A stretch of 64,000 bases of DNA from NCBI RefSeq assembly GCF_051106095.1, contig NC_135787.1, positions 173,933,001 to 173,997,000 on the forward strand. Direction: 5' to 3'. The translations under genes were made by a program, and so were the position numbers. Each line of letters begins with the position of its first letter. Position 1 is the stretch's first letter. Under the pieces are notes generated by a model. That model ran no database searches and was not told where the DNA came from. It saw only the letters and a list, made by a program, of their open reading frames with translations. The stretch is from Pogona vitticeps. Its lineage: Eukaryota > Chordata > Lepidosauria > Squamata > Agamidae. Positions 1 through 12,967 of this stretch are shown here, piece after piece.

Positions 1-544
1 TACTTTGATCATTAAGAACTACAAAGTTAATAAAGAGAATACACATATGGTCATGTTTGTCCTTAGACTAGAGCTGATGGTTTGTTTGCTCACAAGGATT
101 AAGGGTCAACAGGATACCAGATAGGACAACAGTTTGTCCAGTTATCTACCCTATATTTGGCACTGCTTATCTCAGAGATTCAAATGTTATATTTAAAGAA
201 ATTCATTGTGTTTCTTTTTATTTTGAGACAGTGTGATGGCTGTTGTCATTATTGTTGCTGTTCTCCTTATTTAATATGCTGCTTTTAGCAACAAGTCAGA
301 AAAGTACCAGGAAATACTCTCTGGTTCCTTCTTTTGACCAATTCTGATACTGCAACTTAAAAATATAAAAACAGAGCAGACAAAACAATACTTCTTTTCC
401 TACTAGAATTAATAAGGCAGCAGTACACAGCTTGAATAATTCAGCTCAAAACACCTTGAAGATGCCTCAAAATGCCTTTTAAAAGTAACATTTGAAAGCA
501 ACTTGTTACAACAAAAATTGTCTTGAAAAGTCCATGCTTGAATC

Positions 545-632
545 TGCAGAATTATTGATTGATGGATTGGATTGAATTTTTATACTGCCCGTTTAGTAAA
601 TACACTACTCTGGGTGGTTTACAAATTAGAAG
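545..632 (-). repeat. RTE/Bov-B-like SINE tail
   Basis: tgaatttttatactgcccgt and ctctgggtggtttacaaatt form the usual squamate SINE/RTE 3' tail in complement. A similar tail lies at 55903-55970. Confidence 0.55.
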
Positions 633-1504
633 TGGACTACACCTAGTTCTAAACATAGCTTATTCATAACCACCATAGTTTTTAAGGTGCCACTAAACTC
701 TTTGTTGGTTTTGCTGCAACACTAAAGAATGCAGCCAATTGAAATATCGTGTCAGTCTTGTCAGAATCATCTTTTTCCTACATAGAGAGAGATTATCAGA
801 TCAATGCTTGTAGAAGTGGTTGACTTCAAAATCTATACATCATACATATACATGATATCCAGTTATGCTCCTCCTCATGCTATGGGCAGCTTCTCCCAAT
901 CTGGTGCTCTTCAAATGTGGAAGAATATAATTCCCATTATCCTCATTCTTGTTATGGATATTGGAAATTGAAGTTCTATACATTTGGTGGACACTTTGTT
1001 GAGGAAGGCTGGTCTAGCGTATCCAGTGTTCTTGGCTAGAGACTAGCTATCCCAATGAAACAGGGTGGATAATCTACTCTATGTGTGAGGGAGGGAGTGG
1101 GGGGCAGAGATTGACAATGTTTGCCCTCACCTTGTTTTCCAGCTGAAACTGCTGAGAGGAAAGCCAAACTGTGTCCCACAGGATGTTTTTATATCCAATT
1201 AGGATTGGGTGACTTTTGTGAATTGCAAAGCCACAGGTCATGTTGCAAAGTAAACACCTTCAAGGTACCAGCCTGGAATGTGTCAAACAAACAAGAACAC
1301 TAATTTGATCATTAAACACTATGGGCTTTCAAGAGAGTCAACAAGAGTTTGCTGTCCCCACCAGTGACCTGGAAACACAAACACCTTGAGGCATGGTGCT
1401 TCTCTGGTTACAGTTCTTCTCTGAACCTATGAAGGTGCCTTATACTTGGATAGGCTCTAAGTGAAGCGACGGTAGACATTTTAAGCTAAGATATACCTTT
1501 GCCT

Positions 1505-1745
1505 TTGTCATTATGTGCTGTCAAGTCTCTTCTGCGTTAATGGCAACTCTAGTGGCCTCCAGTGACACACCTGATCATATCATGCGAATTAAAGGCCGTG
1601 GCTTCATTTATTGAGTCAACCAACCCCATGTTTGGCTTTCTTCTTTTCCTGGTGCCTTCCATTTTCCCCAACGTTATTGTCTTATACAGCGAGCCTTGCC
1701 TTCCCATGTTTCTTAGCCATGGACAAACAAAACAGCATGTGGAGC
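1505..1745. repeat. Unclassified squamate repeat
   Basis: Begins gtgctgtcaagtctcttctg and continues with attgtcttatacagcgagcc. I recognise this from other squamate sequence but not its family. A partial relative is at about 53995-54130. Confidence 0.4.
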
Positions 1746-2494
1746 AGATGCCAATAGTAGGCAGCTGATTAAAACACCAAAGGAATGACAGAGGCTACAA
1801 ATGGCACTTTAAAATGACAAGACATTCAAGGCCCCTCTTCACAGATTTCCAGTATCATGCTGCTTTCATCCATGGGGCACTATCTGAGGAGTCAGTTCAA
1901 AATACAGCTTTCGTCTCAACACCATGTTATAAGGATAACGATCTTCTGTCCCTGGAGTTTGTCTGCCTGATCCATTTAGATTACAAGACTTTCTGAGGAT
2001 AAACTGTCCCTCTTTGGATTTGTACTTTGTCTGCGACCGACCGTTGGGCCTTGTCTTACGGCAGGGACTTTTAAGGGTTACAGATAACGTAGGTACAGAT
2101 AACATAGCTGGGAGGGGGAAGCCAGCTTTGGTCTTATTCTCATCAGGTTTTCTTGCTCAAGCAGACAGTGATTTTTGTAAATGTGACGTCTGCCCTCTGC
2201 TCGCCACCCCCACTTTTGAGCAGCTGGGCAGGCAGCCGGTTGATCTCTCTGCTCCCTAAAAAGAAGTAAAGACCGTTTACTTCAGAATACAGAATTCAGG
2301 AAAAGGGGCAGGTATCATCATAGCATAAAGGCAAAGACGTGAACGTCCTGTAGAACGGATAAGAAATCCTTCCAGGATAAGCCCAAGACTCTTGTACATG
2401 GTTAAAAGTCAGCCAGGGGAGAGTTATAATTTTTATACCTACCCTAAATGTGGAAACCCTTTCTCCTTTTTAAAATGTGTGACATTTAAGAACA

Positions 2495-3085
2495 CAAGCG
2501 CAGCCCTTTTGGATCAGACCAATGGTCTATCAAGTCTAGTACTCTGTACTTACAATGGTCAATCAGAGGCCAAGGGGAAGCCTACAAGGAATATTTGCGT
2601 ACAAATGCCCACTGCCTGCTCATGTTGCCCAGCCACTGGTGCAGAGAGGCATATACCGCAGGAACAGATACTGGGTACACTCTGCAGCCAGTGTCATGTG
2701 GCATTAGAAGGTTGCTCTGGGAACTGGGAGATGCAGGTTCAAATCCCCACTGAATCACAGTATGTGATCTTGGGCCAGCTGCTTTCTCTCAGTCTGACCT
2801 CCCTCACTTGGTTTTTGTGGGAATCAAGTGGAGAAGAGATGAACCACCTTGAGTTCATGAGCAGAAAAGCATCACGTGAATAACAGCAACAAGAATAAGA
2901 AGCTGTTGATGGCCTCATCTTCCATGAAGTTGTCCAATTCCCTTCTGAAGCTGCCCAAAATTGGCAGCCATCTTGTGGCAGTGAATTACACAATGATATT
3001 ATGCAGAGTGGGGAAATACTTCCCTTTATACATCCTGAATCCTTCACCTTTCAATTTCATTGGATGACCCAAGAGTTCCAGCAGC
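2495..3085 (-). mobile_element. CR1-type LINE 3' end, second subfamily, split by a SINE
   Basis: The plus strand reads cccttttggatcagaccaat, then after the SINE at about 2690-2895, tgttgatggcctcatcttcc, ttgtggcagtgaattacaca and tggatgacccaagagttcc. This is the complement of the family at 40085-40570. Confidence 0.7.
2690..2895 (+). mobile_element. tRNA-derived SINE nested in the CR1-type copy
   Basis: It holds gatgcaggttcaaatcccca, a tRNA B-box, followed by cttgggccagctgctttctc, aggaatcaagtgg-like sequence and a tail near ataacagcaacaagaataag. It interrupts the LINE at 2495-3085, so it is the younger of the two. Confidence 0.75.
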
Positions 3086-3837
3086 CATGGGCCAAACCTT
3101 CCAGATCTCTGAGGCAGTAGGAGAAGCATGGCTCCCATCACATGGCACTGCCGGTTTCAATGACAGATATTTTTGTCCACACACAGCTCAATACAGTTTC
3201 CAGAATCTCACAACCAGCATGGCTATACTGTCCATGGGGTCCTAGAAGTTTTAGTTTAAAGATTAGCATTTCAAATCTTTGGTGGCAAGGTGCTTTGAAG
3301 CCATACTGACCCTCATGTTGGTGTGGTGTGGGGAAATGTCATTAACTAACCCTCATGCTCCATTTCTGCTATAAGTACCTTATCCTGATTAATGGAAGGG
3401 TGGTTCTTGGGTTCCAGTATTAAAAGAAGATAAGAAAAAAAATCTTCCAGTCAACTTTCTCCACACCAAACATAATCTACCGTATCTGTTTCAGCCTATA
3501 TAAGCATATTGAGTAAAATATTTATCCCTCAGGTTTATATGGTTGTGGAGGTAGATACAAAATGTAATGGGATACAGACACTGGCAAGTAACTTTCAAAG
3601 TGATGGTACCATTCTTAACACATGTAATGAGCTCACAAAGTGTTGACCGTACAAATTGTTGAGGATATGCAGAGTAACTAATTAGCTAAAATAGATTGTC
3701 AGCTGATACAAAATGGATTTCAACTGCTAAACTCTCTTTTCCTTTCAGGAAGTAGTTATACTAAGGCCACAGTTCTCCCCACGAAAACAACTTTTTGGCT
3801 AGACTAGATCAAACCACCTTTTAAGCGATCAGCATCA

Positions 3838-3990
3838 TCACCATCATCATCTTTGAACCGCAGAACTGAAAGGGACCCTATGGATCACTGAGTCCAGCCC
3901 TGTCAAAGAGGCACAGTGGGGAATCGAACCCCCAACCTCTGACTCCGCAGCCAGGTACTTAAATCACTCAGCTATCCAGTGCTTTATTTC
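3838..3990 (-). mobile_element. tRNA-derived SINE, short family
   Basis: The minus strand starts actggatagctgagtgattt, has gttcgattccccactgtgcc (B-box) and gggtccctttcagttctgcg, and ends in a gat repeat. Confidence 0.8.
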
Positions 3991-5369
3991 AAAACACAGG
4001 TGGGCGACACATGACTCTCTGGATGTTGCTGGTACCAGTAACCCCTAACCATTGGCAATGCTGGCTTGAAGGGGTAAGAGATGGAGTCCTGCAACATCTG
4101 AAGGGCCACACGTAGCCCTCTCTTGTTTTAAAGAATTGTTATTGATTCCTTACAGATAATTTAAAAAGTTTCTCTTGGTTCTGACCATTAGAATTCTGAT
4201 GCAGCGTCAAGGTGCCCTGTTCCATGGACGTTCCCGGATACACTGTCTAATCGTTGAACAGCCCAATGGCTGCTGCTGAATTCAAGAAATCCAGCTGCAT
4301 CTTATATGAATATCCCATGTCTAATTAGGAACAGCATATATACAGAGCCAATATTTAACAGATACTGTACTTAGGGTTTTGGTTAAAACCTGCATCTGTT
4401 ATATAACACCAGCCAGTGTTTTTTATAATTTTGACTGCCTGTGCCTGGTGTTTTTGAAAAATCATCATCATCATCATTTTCCTTTAAGAAGAAAATAATG
4501 TTGTCTTATATGTTTCTTTAATAAGAAGGGGGGGGGGGAGAGACCAGCCAGTCTTCATTAGTTCAGGCTAGTAGTCTGAGGGTCAGCATTTAAGTGTCTA
4601 ATTTGGCTACAGACAAATCCTTGTGTAAACCCCAAAGTTAAACAAATCCAAGATGGGCAGACTACGTTTATCACCCACTTTAAAAAAAGGGGGGGGAAAC
4701 TGCTCTGTTTGGTGTCAAAGCTTCCCCTCTCTGCCTTCCCAGGCTCTCCTTGTTCCACACTTCCCCTGTCTAATCTTCAGTAAGCAGCTTCCGGGAGACA
4801 CAGACAGGAAAAAAAAAAACAAACTAGAAGCTGGGAAGTACTTTTCATGCATTAACGCTCCCAATTAAGGTGGGGAAATCTAGCTTTACTTTAATGGGGG
4901 AATTTAGGGCCCATTTTCTCCCTTTCAAAGTATCTCTCCTGAAAGTTTTAATCCTCATTTATGGTATCTCTGGTTCCGTAACTGCCTTGCACACTTGTGA
5001 AGATTTGCAGTTCAATTAACGACTGTTTTTTTGTCCCCACGACTGGCCATCTTTTCTCTTTTTATGGTGTTTGCCTCCCTCCCACTTGGCAACTCTGTAT
5101 AATATAATATCAGAAGAGCCTGAACATGTGTTCATAGTCTAAGCAAAGAGCAATTGAATTTGTTCTCTTAAAGGCAGACTGTGGCCTCAGGCAAGTCACG
5201 TAGGTATATGTATCCTTTATCTATTTCTTCCCTCTGCCAAGAGGCTCCCATTTGCTTCATTTGTTCAGCAGAAGAAAGGATAATGTGCCATGCATTCTGT
5301 TAGATACTGAACTGGCTTCAATGCCTATGTGTTCCTCCCTTGGGCCTTGCTTCTCGGCTGGCAATCCAA

Positions 5370-5370
<1 letters not shown>

Positions 5371-5409
<39 letters not shown>
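5371..5409. repeat. (GA)n microsatellite
   Basis: About 19 uninterrupted GA units. Confidence 0.97.
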
Positions 5410-5412
<3 letters not shown>

Positions 5413-6085
5413 CAGTGTGTGTTTTCTTGGCTACCTTGTCCATGCTGGCAGCAGGATTCTGGGAACTATAATCTTACCCCCTCCCCATGTTTCTGATCTC
5501 TGTCTATGGCATTCCACATCACGCATTCCTCTCCCTCCCTCCCGTCAGCGCCTCCAACACCATTTCTTCCTGATTGCAACAGCTGTTCCTGTCAGATGCA
5601 GATCCTTGTGACGCTGTGCATTTTTTCACAACATTGCAAGGAAATAAGAATAATGATGCTGAAGCGTAGGCACTCCCTGCCAGAGTGCTAAGAAACAACT
5701 GTCGCAGAGTTTTGAATTTCGGCTAAAATTCCTTTTTGCTACACAGCAAAGGTACAGAGACTGACAGAGGAGAATAGCTATAAGCTCCCCAGAATCTAAC
5801 CCTTTCTCATTAACTGGCACTTACAGTCTCAATAACTCACTCTGAGACATTTATAGGAGAAAGAATAAAATACTTTTCTTCATTTGCAGTTGCTTGAAAT
5901 TACAGATCTGTCTATTCTGCTTTCTTTACGACTCTCATACTTAGCAACCGACGGAACAGTTCAACAGCAAACAGACAGCTGCCATAAACTTACCTAAAAA
6001 AGAGGGAAAAAAGCACTCAACAGAAAGGCAGAGCTCTCTTTCAAATTAAACGCTGAAAGGAACAATTGGTTAGTGCTGAATAGAC

Positions 6086-6170
6086 CAGTGGTTCTTAACC
6101 TTTTTGAAAGAAACGCCCCCTTGAGCCATTGAGGAAGTTATCATCACCCCCTCCCCGCAGTGATGATATC

Positions 6171-6238
<68 letters not shown>

Positions 6239-6620
6239 GACACTTAAATCCAATGACCCCTGAAAATAAAATAAAATTCTAAGAAAATGAAATGCCCCCC
6301 AAAAAGTAACATATAATGATTTAGTTGCAAGTGAATTTTAAGACGCAAAAAGAAATATAAAAAGGGCATAAAAACAAATGCAGGAACTAAAAATTTCAAG
6401 ACAAAAAGTCTGAAATTAAATTAAAATTGGAGGAAAATATATATTCATGCACACTGTAAAAAGGCTGCAGCCATCTTCACAGGTTTGGCTTGCTCCAGCG
6501 CCCCCCTACCACCCCCCTTCTGCTCCAGCGCCCCCACGCCGCCCCTTTTCGTTCTACCGCCCCCCCTGAAAAATGAAATCGCCCCCTGGGGGGCATTATC
6601 GCCCACGTTAAGAACCACTG
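6086..6620. mobile_element. Non-autonomous hAT transposon, 535 bp, 8-bp TSD
   Basis: The ends are cagtggttcttaacc and cgttaagaaccactg, an inverted repeat. The 8-bp duplication gaatagac is perfect at 6078-6085 and 6621-6628. The interior holds a (TTTA)n tract (6171-6237) and a C-rich segment. No transposase frame is present. An exact TSD argues for a fairly young insertion. Confidence 0.95.
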
Positions 6621-7084
6621 GAATAGACAATCACCCCAGTCCAGAAATGTGCCTCCTAGTCATACAAACTACAAACATCATGTGAGGATGCAAATAAAAC
6701 TCCAACAGTTACTGCTTCAGACAACTGCTTGGAAGTAAAATTTTAAATAACACAATTCTTGGAATTAATCCATGCTCTCCAATGAGAAAGGTATTGGTAA
6801 GAGAAGAAACAGAATACAAAACAGCTTTGTTAAATCAAGGTAGTACAATGTTGTCCCTCTCGGGATGCATTCCTTGAAAGCTGTCACAAACTATATAAAA
6901 ATATCTGAAGCCCATTATTTATCTCCTAATGACCCTCTGCCAAGTGAAAGGAAGCTAATTTGCAAGTCCTACAGCAGAAAAACCACAGTGCTGGAAAATT
7001 AAATGGCCTTTATTTCTTAAGGCAGCTCTACACCAAATTATACCGCCCCAAATTGCCTGCTTCTGCTCTCAGATGTGTTACAAA

Positions 7085-7494
7085 TAAAAATGGAATATTC
7101 GTATTAGTAGTCCAATCCCCCCCCCCCCAAACTGACAGATCTAATTACCGGTCACACGTGGCACTCATGGCTGGTGTCATTCCTGTCATGCCAATCACAG
7201 AAGTGGCCCAGCTGTTGCTTCCCTGCCTCCCTGCACAGCCGACCACTCAACAGCTGAGTGGGGAGACTCATCATCCTGCCTCCTCACCAGAATGGTCGGC
7301 TGCACAGGGAGGCAGGGAAGCACCGGCTGGGGTACTTCCACAATGGTTGTGATGGGAACGACACTGGCCGCACGTGCTGCGTGGCGACCAGTAACTGGGC
7401 CTGCCAGTTTAGAGGGGAGGTATTGGACTTTCCAGGCGCCTGTGGCATCAATATTCATATTTGTATCCCTGGGGGATACATCTCTAGTTACAAA
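7085..7494. mobile_element. Probable miniature element with internal hairpin
   Basis: The right end (ggatacatctctag with tattcatatttgtatcc) resembles the tagagatgggggta family; the left end is eroded. Inside, 7217-7245 and 7293-7321 are inverted copies matching at 27 of 29 bases, forming a long hairpin. No coding frame of note. Confidence 0.45.
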
Positions 7495-7586
7495 TGTAAC
7501 TTGAGAGAAAACTTCATTATTTTTGCAGTGTAATGTAACTTTAAATTACTTACATAGCTATAACGCTATATGTACATATATATATA

Positions 7587-7619
7587 GAGTGGTCTGGTGG
7601 GCCAGATAGGCGGGGTATA

Positions 7620-7662
<43 letters not shown>
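7587..7662 (+). repeat. RTE-like tail with (ATCA)n
   Basis: ggccagataggcggggtata followed by about ten ATCA repeats. This is the 3' tail of a SINE or RTE with an expanded simple-repeat end. Confidence 0.65.
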
Positions 7663-7663
<1 letters not shown>

Positions 7664-7849
7664 TGGGGAAGGACCTTTAACTATCACCTAGTTAAAGAAC
7701 TGGCTTGTGCTGAGCCACCCTGCTGCATTGTGATGGGTTTTATCTTCTTAGGAAAAAATTAAAATGGTAGTTTCTTCTTGAAACCAAGAAAGTAGATAAG
7801 TTACTTTAAAATATTAAATTATGAAGGTGACAAATGACCTTGGAATCAT

Positions 7850-7995
7850 TAGCTCAGTAGTTTAGGTCTCTGGCGGTAGAGCCAGAGGTTGGGTGTATGA
7901 TTCCCCACTGTGCCTCCTTGGTAGGGGGCTAGACTTGATGAGCCATAGGGTTCCTTCCAGCCCTGCCATTCTAAGATGGTTATTGTTATTATTAG
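7850..7995 (+). mobile_element. tRNA-derived SINE, short family
   Basis: Has tagctcagtagtttaggtct, gattccccactgtgcctcct and cttccagccctgccattcta, followed by a tta-rich tail. Same family as 3838-3990. Confidence 0.8.
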
Positions 7996-9433
7996 AAGCA
8001 ACACCCCACCTTATAAAGGAATAAAGGAAAAAAAAAGTTTTAGGGATGTGTGGGGGTAAGGAACTGTCGTCTGAGTCAATAAATTTCCCCAGCCTCTGGC
8101 TTATAGCAATTTCATGGCACAGGTGAAATAGTTCCAAAGGCAAGCAGGTCAAACCAGTTCAACCCACAGTTTCAACTGTCATTCATAGGTTTCTGTCTTA
8201 GTGAGTCAAGCCGCTGCTTCATCAAGATTAGGGCAGCCTGCTCCGACTGACGTCAGTAGGCCCAATATTGGGGCATAATGTTTACAGGTGGATGCCAAAG
8301 CTCCAGCCTCCAATCAGAGCTTGGTATGAGCATTCCAGTGTGCCCTGCCTCTGTCCATCCACCCCTCTTTGTTAAGGGTGCATCCATCAGCAGATTTTAA
8401 TGACACAAAATGCTCCTCCCCGGAAGTCATTCTGGCAAGGCATAGCCCTGTTGGCCCTCAAGAAACAGTTCACAGCACTGCTGTGACCACTACCATTCCC
8501 CATTATCCCATAGGAGCCCCCTGCCCAAATTACTTTGCTGAAGTCTCCCAACCCAAGAGTAAAGTTATAAAATAATGTAAAAAAAAGGTCAGAGAAATGC
8601 ACAGATTTTAAGAACATTTATGATCACTTGCTGAAGCTACCTATAACTGATCAGTGTCAAAGAATGCCTATCCTGCTCTTATATAGATAGCTTCAGCAGA
8701 TCATTTTATTCTTTTATCATATCTTTCCAGGCTCTGCTGCAAAACTTGGTTTTGAATGTCAATGAGCTGCCATTTCATTATTACTAATAGGATTCTGGCC
8801 ACTGTGTTTTATTACTCTTATTTTGTGCACCATGTTTGTAGAGTTGCCCTGAACATTTCCTTATGCATCTTTTAAATAAAGACATATACAAAATAAACAA
8901 TAACACTGTGGAATAGGTTCAGCAAAGACCCAAAGAATAGCCCAAGGTCATCTATGAGCTTCATCATCTTATGTAAATGTATCCCAAGTCAATTGCATGA
9001 TGAGATGTGTTTGCTTCCAAATTAAGAGTCCTCGCAGAACATGTTCTGGAAGTGGTCCTGATATGGGCAAAAGTGTTTTAATTTAATTTATTAATTTATT
9101 TTTCAGAGGCAGCATTTGATCGTTTGATGCTGACAATCCTAGTCATTTCAACTGGCTCCTCCGCCCCATTCTGCCTTATCTCAGCACTCCACACCCAAAT
9201 TTGCATACACAGTTTGCTTTCTGGCATGCTCTGGCATAAAATCAAAAGCATTATGAAATAAAATATTTGTTGCAACTTCAGTGCATAAATAGATTAATCA
9301 AATACCACTGGATGCCTTGTTTGTGTTGGCGCTCCACCAAGAACAGCCTGCTAGAACATGATTTCAGAAATCAGGGAGCAGCAAGTTAGGCAAATGTTAA
9401 GGGCTGAGCAATCCAGGAATCCGGTGCCCCATC

Positions 9434-9532
9434 TTCCTTCCTTCCTTCCTTCCTTCCTTCCTTCCTTCCTTCCTTCCTTCCTTCCTTCCTTCCTTCCTTC
9501 CTTCCTTCCTTCCTTCCTTCCTTCCTTCCTTC
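9434..9532. repeat. (TTCC)n microsatellite, about 25 copies
   Basis: An uninterrupted tetranucleotide run of about 99 bp, pyrimidine on the plus strand. Uninterrupted tracts of this length are usually polymorphic. Confidence 0.98.
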
Positions 9533-9714
9533 TAGTTATGATATGGGGCAGGGCCAAAAATATACCTTTATTAAGATGCAGCACCTCCAGGTTTCTTGTT
9601 CTGTGTGAACAGTCGTTATGTCCTGGCATGCTGTTTCCAGCATATGACAACCCTATGAATACATGGTTGTCAGAAGATCCTGCATTTAGAGCTCAGCTTC
9701 TTCTTGTTGTTCTT

Positions 9715-9930
9715 TCAACATATATACCGCCCCACAGTGCTAAAGCACTCTCTGGATGGTTTACAACATAATTATGCAGACACCTCCTAGCAAGCTGGGT
9801 ACTCATTTTACCAACCCTGGAAGGATGGAAGGTTGAGTCTACCTAGAGCTGTCTACCTGAACCCATCAGAATCAAACTCAGGTCATGAGCAGAGATTTGA
9901 CTGCAGTACTGCAATTTAACCACTATGCCC
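9715..9930 (-). mobile_element. Sauria-type SINE
   Basis: The plus strand reads ataccgccccacagtgctaa, cactctctggatggtttaca, caagctgggtactcatttta and ggatggaaggttgagtctac. This is the complement of the Sauria SINE body and RTE-like tail. Confidence 0.8.
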
Positions 9931-10944
9931 CAGGTCATGCAAACTAAAGACCATGGCAAGCTACATATACTGCATCAGTCCATCCCATTGTATGTTCTCT
10001 TTTCCTATGGCTTCCAACTTTTTGTATTATTGTCTGTTCAGAGGTAGCAACGGATCTCATTACAAAGAATCAAACAATAGGCCTGAGCTTGGAAATATTG
10101 CTTTTTTGGACTATGAATCCTAGAATTTCCTAGTCAATATCAGCAGCAGCATAAAGAAGGGAACAGGCCAGTCTTTAAACTATCTGATATTCCCCCTCCA
10201 TCATTTACCCAGGACACTTTTCCATAACTAAAAATAAATAAAGAACTTTGTTACTCCACCAAGAGAGTCAAGTTATGGCTCAGAAAGCTACAGTCACAAG
10301 GCAAGGCTGTTATTGGGAGAGAAAGAAGTAATTTCAAGGATCTCTTTATGTGTAACTAGTTACTTCCAAGCCCAGCTTCATGAAAGAGTACACTGCATGT
10401 TTTGTAGTGCTGATGCGCATAATGGCAGCATCTGTATTCTTCTTAAAATGACCAAACTGGATGTCAAAACAAGTAGAGGAAGTGGAGTGGAGGACAGGAA
10501 GTTCAACCTTTATGACTGCCTTCTCCAATCTCCATTAATTCATAGATTCTTCTGCACAGAGAAGCCACTGAATACACATGAGCGATTAGAGAGAGTGGCA
10601 TTTGCTGCCACATGAATCTTAGATGACAGGAATCATACATTTTGATGGGCAATTGCAGAGGGCTACATATGAGAGTGGAGGTCACTGTCAAATTCTGGGA
10701 GCCCTTTTGTCTGTTTTGCTTTGATGTCTTTGCCTGTTCACTTGTGCTCTCTGAATGGTGTGAGGAGTTAGAAGAACCCTAAGCAGCACGCTTTGCTTTA
10801 ATAATGAGGTGAAGCTCCCGCTTTTCTTGGCCTGTGTGTGGCTTCTGGTTTAAAAGATTGTGTTTCTAGAATTTTTTTTTTGTATACAACAGCAACACAA
10901 AGCATCAGGAATGTTGCTTAAATTATATTTTGGCACTATGACCC

Positions 10945-11150
10945 ACTATGAACTGTGCTCACGACCTGGGGTTCAAATCCCAGGTAGCCGGCTCAAGGTT
11001 GACTCAGCCTTCTATCCTTCCGAGGTCGGTAAAATGAAGACCCAGCTTGCTGGGGGGGGGAGCAACGTGTAGCCTGCATAATTAAATTGTAAACTGCCCA
11101 GAGTGTGCTTGAAGCGCTATGGGGCGGTATATAAGCAGCACGCTTTGCTT
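10945..11150 (+). mobile_element. Sauria-type SINE
   Basis: It has a B-box gggttcaaatccc, then ctcaaggttgactcagcctt, cttccgaggtcggtaaaatg, cctgcataattaaattgtaa and ggggcggtatataagcagca, which is diagnostic of Sauria SINEs. Well preserved. Confidence 0.9.
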
Positions 11151-11193
11151 TTTAGTGTTTTTTTTAAGTTTTTCTTTAATGTTGGATATTAAC

Positions 11194-11245
11194 TAGAGAT
11201 TGGGGGTATTTGTATTCATATACAAATACCCCCATCTTTAATATT
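11194..11245. mobile_element. Short palindromic relative of the tagagatgggggta element
   Basis: Reads agagattgggggtatttgta, a short centre, then its inverted copy tacaaatacccccatct. It looks like two terminal repeats of the same family as 52824-53182 joined with almost no interior. Confidence 0.6.
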
Positions 11246-11812
11246 AACAGTTCATGATCAGTAACACAATCTATTTCTAGTCTTGTTTTGGCAGAGGGAA
11301 TATAAGTTCTCCATCTGCTTCCATTTACATACTCTATTTTATGTCCTTTTATGCCATCCCAAATCTGCTGCCTCAATTAGGCCTGGCTCCATCAGGAAAC
11401 CCACATCCTAGTTTGGGGATATAAAAATGAGTTCACACCAAAATTTTCCACTTTTGCTCTGAGTGCCTGAAGGAGCATCTCTTGGGTACAGAGTTGAATT
11501 TACAACACTTTAAAAAGACTTTTGTCTGCCATCTTTTCTCTCTCTCTGCATGTTTCCTTTCATGTTTTTAACAATAACTACCATCTAAAGCTCAGTATTG
11601 GGCATTAAAAGTTATTATTTAAGGTCTTGGCACAAATACAGGCCTATGATGGGTATTTTCTCACAGCTCCATGGCAACCTGGGTCAAGCTGACACTGCCA
11701 AACCACCTTTGCTTGTACTTTAGTAAAGACAAAAGCAACATGTCACTCACTACACTTTTAAGGATGGCCAGCAGCAGACTGGCTCAGATGCTAAACTCAT
11801 CCCAGGCATGTA

Positions 11813-11965
11813 ATAATTATAACCTTAGAACTGCAGAGCTGGAAGGAACCCTCTGGTTCATTGAATCTAAAACCCCTGCCAAAGAGCCACAGTGGTGAAC
11901 TGAACTCCCAGCCTCTGGCTTCGTAGCCAGGTATCTAAACCACTAAGCTATCCAACAGTCCCTTG
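11813..11965 (-). mobile_element. tRNA-derived SINE, short family
   Basis: The plus strand shows the complement: agctggaaggaaccctctgg, cacagtggtgaactgaactc and taaaccactaagctatccaa. Confidence 0.8.
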
Positions 11966-12967
11966 ACTCTTCTCTCCCCCACAACTGTCTCCAACAGTGG
12001 TTATTGCACCTGACTGTTAATACTGATTGGTTCACCATGCAAGGGACAAGATGTCTTCTGTAGTGTACAGAAGGCAACTGGACTGGCAGTTGAAAGTTAC
12101 CTCATGGGCAGTGGGACGGCATCCTCCACCATGACTGAGGGCAACAGGCTAGTTTGAGGATTGAGGGAAGGCTGGGTGGCACATCTCCCTTTGCCCATAG
12201 TAGTGAACGGATGGAGAAATGCCACTGGTACCTCCAGCACTGGCCATCTGAGGTGTTTGTCTCATTCTGCCCAGTGATAGATGCCTCAATTTGTCTGACT
12301 ATTCCTCTTCTCTTTCAATCCTGGCTGAATGGTGTCATAGGAGATTGGTTTTATGATCCAAATAAGTTTGGCTCCTGTGCGAAATCAGTGCAGGAAGCAA
12401 CTGTTGTTTCTGGATGCAATGTTTAGGGATTGCTTTGTGAAACCTTTTGAAGGTCTCTTGACTGTTGAACCAGACCTTGATGGAAGTCATTCATGACCAT
12501 TATTGTTGAAGAGTACATAGCATGGTCTCTGAGTCCCTCAGTTGACCAGCTCTGGTGATGCAGGTAAAAATACATATTCTTGGATTTTATTTTATATTTT
12601 GACCATGCTAGGTATAGTGTTCACAATTATCCAGATTTTTCAGCATCTGTGAGGGGGGCTTGTAACCATTCTCCTGCAGATATGGGGGTCTTACTGTGCT
12701 TTCTGAATCAGAAACTTTACTTCTATAGTGTGTTATGCATACCCATAAAAATGGCTTCCTTACCAAAATGCTGATATCAAGTCACAGCCAGCTGAACCCA
12801 CACATCTACTAACACAAGTAGGAGAATACACTATAAGGAGCTGAAATAACCAAAGCCTCCCAATATAATAATAATATAGGCACATTCAGAGTTAACACCT
12901 CTGGAGTAAAACATTAATGATGTTGTACTCCCTGTCACCTCAAAAGATGATGCACGTGATTGTGGAA

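Larger units (their letters stand above)
1..2490. other. Intergenic, no gene seen
   Basis: AT-rich. Only the repeats at 545-632, 665-720 and 1505-1745 are recognised. Short open frames show no splice or family support. Confidence 0.7.
3090..9430. other. Intergenic, repeats only
   Basis: Between the listed SINEs, foldbacks and the 535-bp hAT, no gene is supported. G runs of 8-12 bases at about 4527 and 4691 could stall sequencing. Confidence 0.65.

Noticed and set aside
9351-9771. Open frames of 99 and 137 codons on both strands
   Set aside because: They are created by the (TTCC)n microsatellite and flanking repeat tail.
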